The notes: generated by a model from the sequence alone, not told the origin. DNA of 64,000 nucleotides from Caenorhabditis elegans (GCF_000002985.6 NC_003279.8:8990001-9054000); one strand, 5' to 3'; shown: positions 38,801 to 51,971, numbered from the stretch's first letter. Made by a program: numbers and translations.

Positions 38801-41232
38801 TGAAAACGGAATAATCTCCAGCTCAAACTACGCTAAAATTAGGCGTCTCATCAATAGTCGCCTCAAAACGCTAGACCTTGTTCCAGCAATTATATCTGAC
38901 AATAAAACCATAGTTAGTGACTCTGATAAAAGCGAAATTTTTGCTAAAATGTTCGCTTCACACTACTCCCCTGAAAACACCCAGCTTCCTGACCCGCTTC
39001 TCAATAGTCCTCGCAATTCTGATTCTACCAACTCCAACTCGACCACCAACTCTATTAGGAATGATTCCTTCCAACCCTACATAATAGAAAGCGTTCTATC
39101 TAAACTCCCACCCAAATGCGGGTTCTCCCCCCACTGCGCAAATTACTTAGTACTGAAGAAATGCGCCACCCCGCTCGCACTGCCTCTTTCTCTAATATTC
39201 CATCAATCATTTGCTGAATCTACTATTCCCGCCCGATGGAAACAGGCAATAATCATCCCTATTCTCAAAAAGGGTAATCCCTCATCCCCTCACAACTACA
39301 GACCCATCTCGTTGACGGACCCCTTTGTGCGCGTAATGGAACGCATCATCTGCTCCCGAATCCGCACGGATTTTTCCCATCTACTTTCCCCCCATCAACA
39401 TGGGTTCTTACAACTTAGAAGCTGTCCTTCCTCTCTAGTCCGCTCCATTACTCTCTATCACTCTATAATTAGACAGGAAAAATCACTTGACATTATCTTT
39501 TTCGATTTTGCCAAGGCGTTCGATAAAGTCTCCCATTCTATCCTCCTCAAAAAACTTGCTTCATTTGGATTAGACCCCCTCACTTGTTCTTGGTTCAAAG
39601 AATTCCTTAATCAAAGAACGTTCTCAGTAAAAATCAATAAGTTTTTATCTAAAAACACCTACCCCATTTCTTCTGGAGTCCCGCAGGGTTCCGTTTCGGG
39701 CCCTCTCCTCTTCATTTTATTCATAAACGACTTACTGATTGATCTTGAACACTCTATAAATGTCTCCTGCTTTGCGGATGACATTAAAATCTACCATCAC
39801 AACCCTTTAATTATCCAACAATCTATCGACACTATTGTTAGCTGGTCCAAGAAGAATGAGCTGCCCCTCGCTTCTGCCAAATCTGCTTCCCTTTCTCTGG
39901 GTTCCCTAAACACCAACCACCAATACTCAGTTGATGGTGTTCCCATAATCCCCTCTTCTACTGTTCGCGACTTAGGTCTTGTCACCGATCCCAAGCTTAA
40001 ATTTGAGGCCCACATTGCCAAAGTTAGTTCCCTAGCCATGCTTCGGGCTAAACAACTCCTAACAGCATTCTCTTCCAACTCACCTAACTTCTACGGGTTT
40101 CTTTTCAAAACTTACGTGGCTCCAATTATAAATTACTGCGCTGAGGTTTACTCTCCCTCCCCTAATTCATTGCTCTCGACTAAACTTGAGAAACCTCTTA
40201 GACACTTTACCAAGCGCGTTCTGCAACGATGTAATACTAAATTCTCCTCTTATGAAGATAGACTTAGCATAATGAATCTCTTCTCCACCAGACACACTAG
40301 AATTAAAGCTCAAATGAAACTACTCTATAGATTCCTCACTGGATCGTCCCACTTCCCTAGTCTTAATCAATTTGTCTCATTTGCTAGCTCTAGTAGGCAC
40401 CCTATGATTCTCGTTAGAAAGGACAGTTGCACCGCTCACTTTTTCGCCCAATCAGTTCCCATTTGGAATAATCTTTTTAAAAACGTCCCGGTTTTCCTCT
40501 CTCCTTTCCAATTCTCTCACTTTCTCGATCTTCACATTCCCCGGTATTGATACTATGTGATCCCGAGTCCATGTTCTTTTCTTTATAATTTTTCATTCTC
40601 TATTCTTCTTGTTTTATGATTCTTACCTTACCCATTTCCCACACTCGAGATGAACTCTTGCTGGGTTTGTCTCGTTTTATTAATTTATTTTCTCATTAAA
40701 CCTAAATTGTACTACCTTTTTTAATGTATTACCTTTTTTGGCTTATGTTGAAAATAAATCAATCAATTAATAAACATAATATCAAAGAAAACTTTTTTCG
40801 GACCCCGAATCTATTACCGTGTCAGAATGATCGTTTTTGAAACTGCTTATTGCAAAAAAAAAAAAACGTATCAACATTTTTTTTTGCAAAGTTCCACTCT
40901 AGTATTTGATACTGTCAGCATTATCGGAGTGCTTTTAAAAAATTTCCCCACTGATACTACTGATTGAAAAGAACGATGGTTTTGCGTAACGAACAAATAT
41001 TCCGCACACTATTCTTATTGTAAATCGTCGAATTACAAACAAATTTCAGATAATCCACAGCAAAAAAGAATCGGAAGAAACGATTCCAAAAATCTGGAAC
41101 AGTTACGAGAGAGGGCAATCATATGTAACTGCAAACTTCACTGAAGAGGGCCATTATCTTCATAAAACATATCCAGAATTCTTAATTCAAATCTTCGGAG
41201 GGATTTTCGATGTTAAGACAGAAAAATCATGA
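35856..41232 (+). CDS. Alpha/beta hydrolase (DUF1057 type), possibly disrupted
   Basis: Eight exons: 35856-35990, 36031-36184, 36419-36570, 36630-36709, 36780-36865, 36911-37047, 37088-37180, 41050-41232; 339 residues if all are joined. The product has the serine-hydrolase layout: oxyanion-side GTVVSLPGSPGSHND, nucleophile elbow GHSRGG (Ser133), a likely acid in YGSKDFLVDE and a His in GHYLHKTYPE near the end. The family is a nematode-expanded group of unknown substrate. Two oddities: after the last codon of exon 6 (GAC) the genome reads TAA, with no GT in the 45 nt before the next acceptor, so the expected donor is missing. The final intron (37181-41049) contains a LINE. Without the donor the product stops at 248 residues and loses the acid and His. 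A GTATGT donor earlier in exon 6 (from 36950) is in phase and could rescue splicing at the cost of about 32 residues. Confidence 0.75.
37299..37513 (+). repeat. Left copy of a 215 bp direct repeat flanking the LINE
   Basis: It starts taataaacataatatc and ends gaacgatggtttt. It reappears almost identically at 40768-40983 on the other side of the LINE. This is a very long target-site duplication; this copy or the other is the original intron sequence. Confidence 0.92.
37514..40767 (+). mobile_element. CR1/Jockey-type non-LTR retrotransposon (LINE), probably 5'-truncated
   Basis: A 3.25 kb insertion with different base and codon use from its surroundings (C- and T-rich coding strand). It encodes an APE-like endonuclease and a reverse transcriptase, and ends in an A/T-rich tail (aataaatcaatcaat) rather than a long poly(A). 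The RT motifs (PQGSVSGPLLFILFINDLL and FADDIKIYHH) and the C-terminal domain (FFAQSVPIWNNL) are of the CR1/Jockey group, which in C. elegans includes the Sam elements as I recall. It lies in the last intron of the hydrolase gene in the same orientation. The open frame runs straight from the left junction with no 5' UTR, so the element is probably 5'-truncated. Confidence 0.9.
37516..40550 (+). pseudogene. LINE endonuclease-reverse transcriptase ORF with a frameshift
   Basis: The first part (to about 37915) reads an endonuclease N-terminus with LANVRGV and DILFLTETFL. A one-base shift near 37915-37930 then moves the frame to a long open stretch (37935-40550, 871 codons). That stretch holds the rest of the endonuclease (LLTGDFNFP, SDHLSVEF), the RT fingers and palm with an intact FADD, and the C-terminal domain. 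No other break is visible in the long part. The frameshift in the endonuclease would prevent a full protein, so this copy is probably not autonomous, although the RT part alone is uninterrupted. Confidence 0.85.
40768..40983 (+). repeat. Right copy of the 215 bp direct repeat flanking the LINE
   Basis: Nearly identical to 37299-37513. I count about three differences: ctattaccg versus ctattcccg, one change in the A-run after ttgcaa, and one extra T in the following T-run. Confidence 0.92.
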
Positions 41233-41317
41233 ACTGAAACTGATAAATTTAATAATTGTTTATATGTACAACAAAGCAAAAACAATTGAAACTGTATATG
41301 TTATTTTAAAAAGACGA

Positions 41318-41323
41318 AATAAA
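41318..41323 (+). terminator. Poly(A) signal of the hydrolase gene
   Basis: AATAAA about 85 nt after the stop codon, in the short (200 bp) gap to the convergent acr-19 gene. Confidence 0.55.
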
Positions 41324-41431
41324 GATATACATTTGTACTTAAAATCACAAATTGGCTCTAAATGTAAAATTTAAAAAGAAGCAACAAGAGATATGAATTT
41401 CTTGACTCTTACTCTATTGAATTAGAAAAAA

Positions 41432-44012
41432 TTATACAAATAAATGCGGGGCATTATAAGAAATAATAGCAGTGCACATGAAGAGAAATGCTGAAAAAGC
41501 AAGAAAACAAACCCGATCTACAACTCGACTTGCAAACATCCAATCAGCTTGAAGTGCATGCATTGCTTCTTCTTTTCTCACACGAGCTGATATAACACGA
41601 AGCTCATTCAGAATATGATGAAAATGACGATCTTCGAATTGAGTCTTTTGGTTGTTTGCACATTTATAGATATTATTGTTATTGATTGGATTTATTTGAG
41701 GTGATGATTTGTGATTTATTGTTGCTGAACCGTTTTCCAGTGGACGCTGTAAGAATACAGTTTTTTATAGTATTATTCAACTCGAGAAACAATGGAAACT
41801 AACCGTAACTTTTGTACAAGTATATTTATTAATTGAAGAATCCAATGCTCCATTCATTTGAGTTGTTGGCAATCCAGTCATACCCATTATTGAAGCACTT
41901 GTTCGTTTTGGAGAAGGTGATGATTTTTTAGCATCAGAGTGTGGATTACCAGTTGATAAGTCAAGATGCACTGCTTTATCAACTGCTGAATGTCCATTTC
42001 CATTTGGACGGGTTAGAATATGTCTCTCCACTTCTATTAGGTATTGACGTTGTTTTCTGAAAAATTAGTTTTATTACTATAGTTCATCAATTTGCTATCA
42101 GGTTAAAGCGCCAGTGGGAAGTCTGTAAAATATAATCAAAACAAATCAGAAAAACGAAATATCTTAACTATAAGTAAATACTTTGAAAAATGTTTGGGGT
42201 TTTTTTTAATTTGGGAAAATTTTCAAGACACGAAAAGTTTTTTGAAATTATTTGTAGAAAACCCATTTCTCTGACCAATTGAAAAAATAATTGAAAAAAA
42301 TGTTTTACTGTGATATTCAGGCACTGTTATGGCACTATATTCAGGCACTATTGAAATGTTTTTTGAAATTAATTTTCCCACTGGTTATATATTTATTGGA
42401 TTACAAAGGTTATCGTTCGATATTCGGAAAAACCGTACTTTTTATTGTCAGACGCATAATGTGCTCCATGTACAGAAAGTTCAAGAACATCAGGACGTTC
42501 CATGCCAAGAAGTGTTGGAAGCCAGCCCAGAAGAAGAGTTTTCAACTGAAGATGCAATTATTCTTCTTCGGAACAAAGAAATTTCACTTACAAATTTGTT
42601 CATAGGCTTGTACTGTTCTGGTGATCGATGATGAAAGTTCAATGCAATCACAGTGGCCACCACTGATGCACCAACTTGGAACATTATGCACGAGAAATAG
42701 ATTTCTGAAATGGAATATTGCTTTGCACTATGAATAATATCACTTACGAATTAATGGAAGTGCATCACTTGTTTGAGGCATTGCTTCAGCAACCATAATC
42801 ATAAAAACGCAAAGAGACATGAAGATTGTGACGCCTAAAATGTTTTGCTATCAAGCTGTATTCTCTTAACAGTCTTCTTACCTAAATTCAGTTTCTCTCC
42901 ACAATCAGCTGGAAGTGTGAAACTCAACAAAGCCAGTGAGGAAATGAGCATACATGGGAGCAATAAGTTGAATCCATAATAGAGAGTTCTCCTCCTAATT
43001 GAAACAGTAAACGTGACATCATAATATGGCTCCGGGCAGCATTCATAGAAAAATATCGAGCGTTGCGACGTTAAGCCAAGTAATTCCCATTCTCCATTTG
43101 GTTTATAAGTGGCTGGAGATATTGTTGTGTTAATGAGATCAGTGAAAAAACCAGAATATGTCCAGGAACCGAACTTCATAGTACAATGTTGAGTATCAAA
43201 TGGAAAATATGCTATGTCAATAGCACAACTTGATCGAATGATGGCTGGAGGAATCCACGTTACGTTTCCCGTGCTGAAATTATTTGACTGTCGATTTAAT
43301 TTGAAGGTCTGGAAAATTCTTTGTTCGTGGATAATTTTTAATTTTGATAGTTTCTGTTATAAATTTTCTTAGGAATTTTGAGCTCGCAATTTTTCAAGCT
43401 GATGTTTACTACTTCCAAGTTGATTTCTTGGATTACCATCAAATTCAAACAACAACTTACTACAAAACAACAGCATTAACGGGCCATGTACTATCAAACT
43501 GTTGATCAACACTATTGTAGAGAAGAACATCAGGTTTCCAGATATTATTGATTGGCAAACGAACTTCTTTGATATTTCCAAACTCTGATGGATCCCATGT
43601 CAAGTAATGATCTGTCCATGACATCCGTAACCAAACATTTGAATTCATTATTTGATGTTTTTCGTCCTAAAATATAAATTAGAAGTCTTTTGTATTCTCA
43701 CTTCAGACTCACAATATCCAAAATTTGTTGATAATCCATCCCAAGAAGAACTACTACAGCTTCACTTTCATTTCGAACAGGTCTCGCCAATTTGTTGTAG
43801 TTTTCCGCCAATTTTGCATATAGTCTACGTTCATGGTCACCCGTCCATATCACTGTAATTATCGACTAAATATAAATCTATATAAATTATTTTTCTTCAA
43901 AAATAATTTTTAAACAATATTTTAAGTTTTTATATGTTTTACCTTTGGAACATTTAGTCTCCCAAATCAAAATTGAAACTGATAAAACCAATTGGCAAAT
44001 GTTGATGATCAT
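41432..44012 (-). CDS. acr-19: Nicotinic acetylcholine receptor alpha-type subunit ACR-19
   Basis: Nine exons (44012-43943, 43852-43713, 43666-43461, 43273-42882, 42834-42748, 42704-42592, 42545-42439, 42056-41804, 41746-41432) give 560 residues. Residues 1-20 form a signal peptide. The ligand-binding domain has [26 protein letters not shown], the Cys-loop [15 protein letters not shown] (155-169) and the vicinal pair [11 protein letters not shown] (217-218) that defines alpha subunits. M1-M3 follow, with [20 protein letters not shown] as the M2 region (Glu before Lys fits cation selectivity). A long M3-M4 loop precedes M4 and a short tail. It should form acetylcholine- or choline-gated cation channels in the plasma membrane. 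A tttactcag acceptor 18 nt before the ATG (44031-44040) suggests trans-splicing. The symbol is from locus memory. Confidence 0.93.
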
Positions 44013-44030
44013 TAAGATTATTCTTTTTCT

Positions 44031-44040
44031 CTGAGTAAAA
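44031..44040 (-). promoter_or_regulatory. Probable trans-splice acceptor of acr-19
   Basis: Minus-strand ttttactcag ends 18 nt before the ATG; no upstream coding exon is needed because the first exon already encodes a signal peptide. Confidence 0.5.
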
Positions 44041-47000
44041 ATAGTTTCAGAGAAAGAACTTGAAAAGGAAATTTACAAAAAAAAATGAAGAATGTCATCA
44101 TTTTTCGAGTAGAGAAGCCAGAACAAAAACAAGATTAATCGAGGAAGAATTCATATTTTGTTTTTTTTTCTTCAATTCAATTACCGTAACCCCAACCAGC
44201 TGAAACCTTCAAGATCTGTGTAACGATAACAAAAAGCCATTTTTCTTGACATATTTATCTAGTTTTCAGAATAAAATTCAAAGAGAATTTAGGAAGAGGA
44301 TGAGGAACTGGGATCAGGAGTTACAATAATTTTTAATTTTGGGAAAACCAAACTTTAATTTATTTTATTTCAATTATTAGAAACAATTTAGAAGAGTCAT
44401 TAACTTCAAAATAATATGTATCCACTAAACGGCATAACTTCAAACTCATTTTCCTTCGAATGTCATTTTCAGAACCAAAAAAAATAGGAGATGATATTTT
44501 TTGGAAATTGAAGATACATATATGTGAAGCATATTGCAATTAAAATTAATTTATATTTTCTAAACTTAAGTGAAAAATTCCAAAGAACAAACTTGAAAAC
44601 GTAAACTTTATATTTTGGAAAATAAAATATACTCTAGACAATTTAATTTAGGACCAACGCGGAATAGAAAAATATGTGTATCTATCATTTCTATTGAACA
44701 ATTGTTAAAAGTAGAAAACTATATTTCTCAAAATTCGCAAATACTGTTTGGCTATAAAAAGATAAATGCTTGTTCAAGAAATTTAAGTTCGAAAAAAATA
44801 AGTAAAACAAGTAAAAATTGGATCAAAGTAAACAGAATTTGGATAACGTTGAATATTGTCATAACACTCCAAACAGTAACAAAATATATATTTAGAAATC
44901 TCAATATAAAAATCATATAGAAATTCAAAGTTTTCGTGAAAACAGGAAAAATTTGGAGAAAGATTAAGCATTGAGATTGATATGGTGTAGAGAAGAAGGT
45001 CTTTCTTTCAAAGATTTTGACCCCAATTCCCAATGGTCTCATTTCCATACAAAACCTTCCTTTTTTCCTTTTTAAAACCGCCCATGATCATGAGCTTATT
45101 CTACTCTTCTTTATGTTTTTTTGCATGTTTTGGGTTAGTAGAAAATTTGGAAAAAAGATATGAGTTGGTTAAGATGAAGGAAAGATGAAGGTTGAGTAAA
45201 CACTAGCAAAAACTCATTAAAACTTTGGTCTTTTTTGGATTTGCAGAAAATTGGAAAACATTCAAGAGATTCTGGAATGAGCACGTTTCGGTATAGAGCA
45301 AAAATCTTTAGGTTTGTGAATTCCTTCAAAAAAGAACAAATTTTAGTGATGTCTGTTAGTAAAAATTATGTTCAAATGCACTGGTATTTTTGAAAAGGCC
45401 GCACTTTCATGAGAATTTCTCACAGTAGAGTTGATCAGTGATCGCAGTTTAGGAAAAGTATTTCCAAAAATCTATTTTTGCAGATAGGGAACATGGTCAA
45501 CTGGGAACTCAGAAAATTCATAATTTATTGGTGAAAAAAATTAAACAAATTGTTATTCAAAAAAGGAAACGTTCGGCATTTACTTGTTTTTTTTTTTTGC
45601 AAATCAGACTTCCTAATATCGTTATAAAAATATTGGGGAATTTTATTTGTGAAGATCAGAAATTTTCGAGTAGACATCAGTTGTAGTTCTAATTAACAGA
45701 CAGACTTGGATCATGTTACGTACTTTTTACTAAATATGAGAGAGAAAGTTCCGTCTTGAAAGAATCAACAAAAAATCAAATCATATGACATAAATCGTGT
45801 ACAACTCCCAAAAAAAACTGCTTGCTCCATTTCTTTGTCTCTGTTACACCAAAAATCCCGTCAAAATGAAGTGAAGCGAAACTAAATGAATTGTCAAGAA
45901 AATGAGAGGTCTCCTTTTTCACAGCTTCTTCGGTTTTTGCCCCATTTTTTCACACCAACTTCTTCATCTTAAGCTGTACGGGAGAAGGGCTTCAGCAGGG
46001 AAGAGCAAAAAAAATGAGAAGAAGAGAGGTAAAGGGTATATGAGACCTCCCAAAGATTTACCGACTTTTTGAAATAAGAGAAGACGACTCGTTTGAAGAT
46101 GGAGACGGGGAGGACGAAGTCGTTATTTAGAATTCTCAACAGCACCGACGTCTGTTTCGTGGGAATATTTGGTAACGGACAAAGCATGTGATCCTAAAAC
46201 TTCTCGGAATGGGAAGTTCGGGGTCAAAGGTAGATTTTGCAAGATGGGACTGAATGGCAAGGTGTGAAAGAACCGAAAGATCACATCTGACAAGAGAGAA
46301 TTTTTTGATAACCCTTTCTCATAGACTGATCATAGAAAACTGAAATTTCATGAATCCACAAAAATTCATAATTCAGTGTGATATAATACTGAAAAAAAAA
46401 GCGTAAGCCTTGGCATACAATAATTTAGAAACGACAATAGTCTAGAAGCGTGATTGATTCAGTGCTAAGTTTTGATGAGATACTTTTTATATTTATCAAC
46501 GTCAGCGCTGGCGTGGTTCTGGCGTGGTTCCTTGTCCCTGAGTGCCTAACAAATTACTATCTTAACTGGAAATATTTTCGTAGACTATTCAAATTTTAAA
46601 AAACAAACCTCGAAAAAGTGCGAAAAAGAATGCGATGCCGATTTCGAACCTTCTCCTCATCCTTGTCGACCTTGGTGGCGTGGCATTGAGAGTTGCTGAA
46701 AGAAAATGTGAATTGAGAAAATTGAGAATTGTTCAAGGATTTGAAAGAAAAAAATAAGTACGGTTGATTGCAGTAGGGTTAAGGATAAAATGTCATTAAG
46801 GATGAAATATACAAATTCTAAACACTTGTTGCTGGGGACAATCCTTTGAAAGGAAATAATGTGTGTGGTTTTTGAAAAAAATCCATTTTTTATGAAGTTT
46901 CTCATGTCTCAGTATTTTACTTTGTCAATTTCTATTGAAACTCGATTGCTCTACAGCTGCATAACTACTTGAGAGTTCGACACTCATACCAACTGGCGCG

Positions 47001-50000
47001 CGATCGGAGTGCGAATAGAATTTTTTGAACTCGTTGTAGCAAGCTGAAACTGAAACGGGCGTGAATAAATAAATATATTCAAATGCAAATAAATATGTAT
47101 ATACACTTTACAAAAGATAGGTCGTTTTTGATTCTATCGAGAATTATTTAGACTATAGTCTACTGTCACATCTTGAAGTTTCCAATTTATTTCAAGTATA
47201 CTTTGACTGGAAAACTTTTTTTTTAACCAAGAACTTTTAAGGAGAAGTCGAATAACATGACAGGTGTGGGACAAATAAGCGAAGTACCGTAAATCCTGGA
47301 GTTTTTTGTTTAATGTATAAATTCCTATCAGTCACTGAGATCAGATTTCAAATTACGACAAATTATCAGACACATTTCTACTTGGGCTGCCATCTAAGAA
47401 CTCACTGAACAAAACACATAACTGAACCCTTATTCACCAAATCTTCTATTAAGTTAAACCTTCTGATTCTCTAGAATATTCAAAATCTTCTCACGATATT
47501 GGCCTGCAACTTTTCAACGTTGGCGGGTTGTCTAAGTGAATCATAAGATAATGTATTCTTCCTCGTGAAAAAGGACAACACATAGAAAAAGTTTCCAATT
47601 TATTTCAAGTAAATTTGGGTAAAGTATCAGGTTACCATCCACCACAAGATGAGGAAATAAACGAATAAAAAATGACTGCGAGGCTGAATATTTATGTAAA
47701 GTAGCAACCGAAAAAAGAAAAAGTGATGCGTCATGGAAGTAAATAAGAGTCAAAATAACATTTTTGGAGGAATTATGTCAAGCAGGAATGATGGATCAAA
47801 AATCTTTTGTCTGGTTCATTTTGGGGATTCCTGAGAGTCGGAGACTGTCACCTTTGGAGTTTTTATTTCCAGCTCATATGTCCAGTTCGTGTCAGTGTTA
47901 AAAAGTTGGACCATTTCAGATACTTTGAAAAATCGGAATTTTAACCAAACAAAGTTTTTGATGGGGAATTTGATATCTCATGTACTTATCCATTAAAAAA
48001 ATTTAAAATTAATTTTTAATCTGCGGAATAGTAGATCTGAAAAATGTTCAAGCTTATTAATCTGAGTAAATGAATGGAAAAACCACTTTATCCTGTTTAT
48101 TTTTAATTTAATCTTGATTATAAGATGTTTTGATAACCTGGGTATAGTCGAGAAATTGTTTTCTTTGTGAAAAAAATCTGCATTATTTATCAGGTCGATA
48201 AAGTTTTTTATTTCAAAAAATATATTTATATGGATTTCAAAAAATCTTTTAGAATATTTTCCTACCCCTCGACATCCATGAAATCATCAAAGTTTTCCGA
48301 AAATTCTATTTTGAGTTGTTTTACGGGATTCTATAGTAAAACTACAATGAACTGTAAAACTTCAGATCCTTTCTTTTAACTCAAAGTGTTCCTCTGTCGC
48401 AAATATTTTTTTGGAATAATAGTATTCTTTCTAGAAAAGCCACGATTTTTGTCGACTCAGAAAATTTTTTTACTCATAATGACTTCTGAACTATTAATAA
48501 CTGGACCACCAAAATGAAAAATGAAAAGAAAATGAGGAAATGGACAAAATGAGAAATTTTTGAAATTTCGGATGATGTTGAAAGGAAATGAATATGTATT
48601 GAATTTCGATTCTATATCGTTAAAAAAGTTTTCTTTTCAAATTGAAAAGATTATCTCTTTTAGACACTTAAGATGGGAAGATCGAAGAATATTTTGGAGT
48701 CTCGACGGATGGAAGAGCCCTTGACTTTGGTTTTTGAAAAATTCGAAGGAGTTGATTTTAGTGTGAACTCTTGAAAGTATAGTTTGAATTTATTTGATTT
48801 CAGTTAGAAATGTTAGAAAACAAAAAGAAAAGAAATATGATCCATTTAGGAAATCTTCATGGATTTTGAATTTGGAAAAATATGTAGTATAAAAGTACAA
48901 TTTACAAAGAAACAAGACATCGGAAATTGTTGAAATTTGAAACATAGACGAGAAAAAACACAGAAGAGTAAAAATGTATCGTTATTCAAATGATATATCT
49001 TTGCCCATTTTCTGAATTTCGCATTAGGGCGCATACTATAAAATTCTTCAGAGCTACAAGTTCAAATTGGAAAAAATGAGAGATTAGATACATTTCAATT
49101 TATTGGTGTCACATTTGCATTACACAAGAAAAGTTCAATTTAAGAAAAGCCACATGACCTTAATGAAACCCCAGAATCCTAGGGATTATTCTTTAGCATC
49201 AAAACTCACAATGTTCGGAACTCCAGTAAAATGTGGACTTCCCGAACTTGGTGTCCCATGAGTTTGACCCAAATCTGTCCGTAGTCGAGCTCAAAAATCG
49301 CGGCTCTCTTTATTTCAAAGAATAGGCGCACGAGGCATCTGTCTGCCCCTCGGGGCACGGAAGACATGAAAAATGGAAGAAGATGATGATGATAATGTTT
49401 TGTGTATGAAATAGAGAAGAAAGGAAAAAATGAACAAAGATTGAGCTATCTTTCTCACTTTTTCAAACACTAATAACAACTATTGTACTATACAGTACCC
49501 ACATGGGAATGAATTTTCGGGGGAAAAATCAAAAATTTTCAAATCAAAAAACGGCCCCGCAAAGGTCGGAGAGCTATTTTCAAATTTCCGAAGTTTGGTT
49601 AGATAAAAATTAAACATTGTTCGTACAAATCGTAGCCATAACACGGGTGCACGACTCACACCGCCAGCCTCCCCGAGTCTTTTCCGAAAAACGCTTCTGT
49701 TGCGGGGATGCGAGTGCGAGCTGGGTAGAATTTCTCGAGGAAACATTCCACCATGGAAATACTTCTTACCTTCGAATAACGCATTTTTACAATCTATTAT
49801 ACTTTTGTACAACAGTTATGTACTTAAATTCTGAAAACTAAATAAACCTAAAAACAAAATGTTCGCCAAACACTTAATGTGCATGAGAACATTACTATAG
49901 TAATCCACGAGCATTAAAATCCAATTTTAATATTTTATTACCCCGCAAGCCATAAGAATAATCTACACTTAAACCGATTAGGTGGTCCTAAAATCCAACA

Positions 50001-51367
50001 AAACTACGTATTCGGCTTTTCGATGGCTCCAAGGTTTCCACCATACAACAACGAAGACACACGAAAGAAAGCGCAGAAAATAAATTATTTTCGCGGAGCC
50101 GTTTTCCTCTTTTTTGCTCGGAAGAGCAACATAATGATGAGAATATGAGTAGTAGTTTTGACAGACTTGAACGGGCGGTCCCCCCGAACATAAACATGAC
50201 ATCTTAAACAAATGTGTAATACAATTAAACATGGAAAATGTATATTATGTACACATTCAATAGGAAACAACTAATTATAAGACGGAAGAGTTGGAAAACG
50301 AAAGAAATTATGCTTTTGGCACTTTTTGAAGGAAGAAAGTTGCGTATTTTAATAAAATTGACATAATTGTCTGATACTTTCCATACTTATCCGTACATAA
50401 TAGTAACACCTCGATTTTGATAAGTTTGGAAAACTATCAAATTCATTTCTCCAACTTTGAAAAAGTCTTCGAAAATCGGAAAATCGCGCAATGGCTTCAT
50501 CTGAAAAGGAACCGAAAAGAAACGTGGAATAATTCATAGTAGGTCTAGATTTTTCACGAGTTGTTCTTCGTTTTTGAGGTTCCTTGTTTGGTTTTTTGAG
50601 TGAATTTCAAGTTAGTGTAAAAAGAGAAGCCAAAGACAAAAAGATTAACCTTTTTCGCATATTTTCTAGAGGAAATACAGTTAGAGACAGTAGTTAGGAT
50701 GCTGCCGAGCCCTCCTTACAAAAAACTAAGTGTATAAAAAATTAACTAGTTTCAAAGAAATACTGTACATTTTAACTGGTTTCCTCGGAAATTTATCGCA
50801 TCTTCTCGAATTTCTAGCAACTTTTTACAGATGCAGAAATGTTTCAATAATTGGGGCTAGTGCAATCAGTTTTTGGTAAAATAGACTAAATCAACAACTA
50901 AAACATTTGAATCAAACGAAGTGATCAGACAAACTTCCAATCAGTTCACCTTTAGAGTTCTTTTAACAACACTATACTTTGAATTTTCTCAATTGAAACT
51001 CCTTTTATCAGTGAAAAAAATTATCTGATGAAATTTTCAAATTTAGGTGTCGCCTTGTTTTTTGAACAGGGCAAATTTATATTTCTAGAAAAAACAAATT
51101 AGACGCAAAGTATTTGATGTTTTCTTGAATTAGACAATGATGGTTTTTGTATCTTTAAATTTAAAAGCATAGGAAATATTGTACTCATGTACTCATAAAT
51201 ACCTTCATGTTAACAAGTTTGTTTAGCAGAATAATGGTCAAAGGTCAAACATCTTGTTTTCAATGTTTATCGATTATTTCTATCTTGTGTCCCATGCCTC
51301 TTTCTATTGCCTCATATATTATAATCTTTAATTCAATTTATGAAACACTTCATGAATTCACAACTGT
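44041..51367. other. 7.3 kb region without a convincing gene
   Basis: Only short open frames without coherent splice structure on either strand. It should contain the acr-19 promoter. Features seen: a GC-rich patch near 46499-46545 with a repeated ctggcgtggtt, a 22 nt direct repeat (47177-47198 and 47590-47611), and another GC-rich patch near 49540-49740. Any non-coding RNA here is beyond what I can call by eye. Confidence 0.5.
47177..47611 (+). repeat. Pair of 22 nt direct repeats
   Basis: agtttccaatttatttcaag plus ta occurs at 47177-47198 and again at 47590-47611, in the same orientation 413 bp apart, within the gene-poor region. Confidence 0.6.
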
Positions 51368-51971
51368 ATGAAAATGCGTTTTCCAGTTCTCATTCTTCTT
51401 TCCATGATTTTGTCATCTGTTTCGACAAGTAAATGGGATGCTTCCACAGTGGCTAGTCACTTTTTGAGTGAATTCGAGAAGGCTCTAAATTCGAAGGACG
51501 CTTTCAAAATTCTTGCTCACTTTTCTCCACAGAAGGGTTAGTTCACTTTTGAGTTTATTTTTTTGTACTAACAACAAGTTTTCAAGCCTATAGCTAAATA
51601 TGGAGCTGAAAAATTTCTATGAAAACTCGAGTGTAATATATTTTTTGCTATAGGTAACAACGACATCAGTACACGTAAATTAATCAAGGAACTTTCCAAT
51701 TGGCATGGTTCTTTTAATAATGCACGATTCACAAGAAAGACTGGTGGAGACGTTGAAGTTTCAGTGGTTTTCAGCAATCCCCAAGTTCAACGCAGGCTCA
51801 AAAAAACAGAATTTGTGCTTGAATCAAATGTAGGTTGTCTATATGACTCAATTTATATAATCAATTTAATATAAATATAATCTACATGAATCAATTTTTC
51901 AGGGTGTTATGAGCTACAGTGGATGGACTATTAAAAGCATGACAAACATAATTACCGTCCGCACACCATAA
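51368..51971 (+). CDS. Small secreted NTF2-like protein
   Basis: Three exons (51368-51536, 51654-51829, 51903-51971) give 137 residues. The N-terminus (MKMRFPVLILLSMILSSVS) is a signal peptide. The rest has the order of a short cone-shaped NTF2/SnoaL-like domain common in Caenorhabditis secreted proteins: an N-terminal helix pair (ASTVASHFLSEFEKALNSKD, FKILAHFSP), then strands ending in GWTIKSMTNIITVRTP. The fold call rests on the pattern, not on a search. Two ATGs lie two codons apart and the first was taken. A poly(A) signal lies at 51990. Confidence 0.75.

Noticed and set aside
39797-40078. Antisense frame in the LINE
   Set aside because: Shadow of the reverse-transcriptase frame.
46633-46755. 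40-codon frame with a hydrophobic start in the gene-free block
   Set aside because: Too short, no splice or acceptor signal, and an equally open frame lies on the other strand.
49480-49812. 110-codon frame on the minus strand
   Set aside because: Mixed composition, no family resemblance, no acceptor or poly(A) context.
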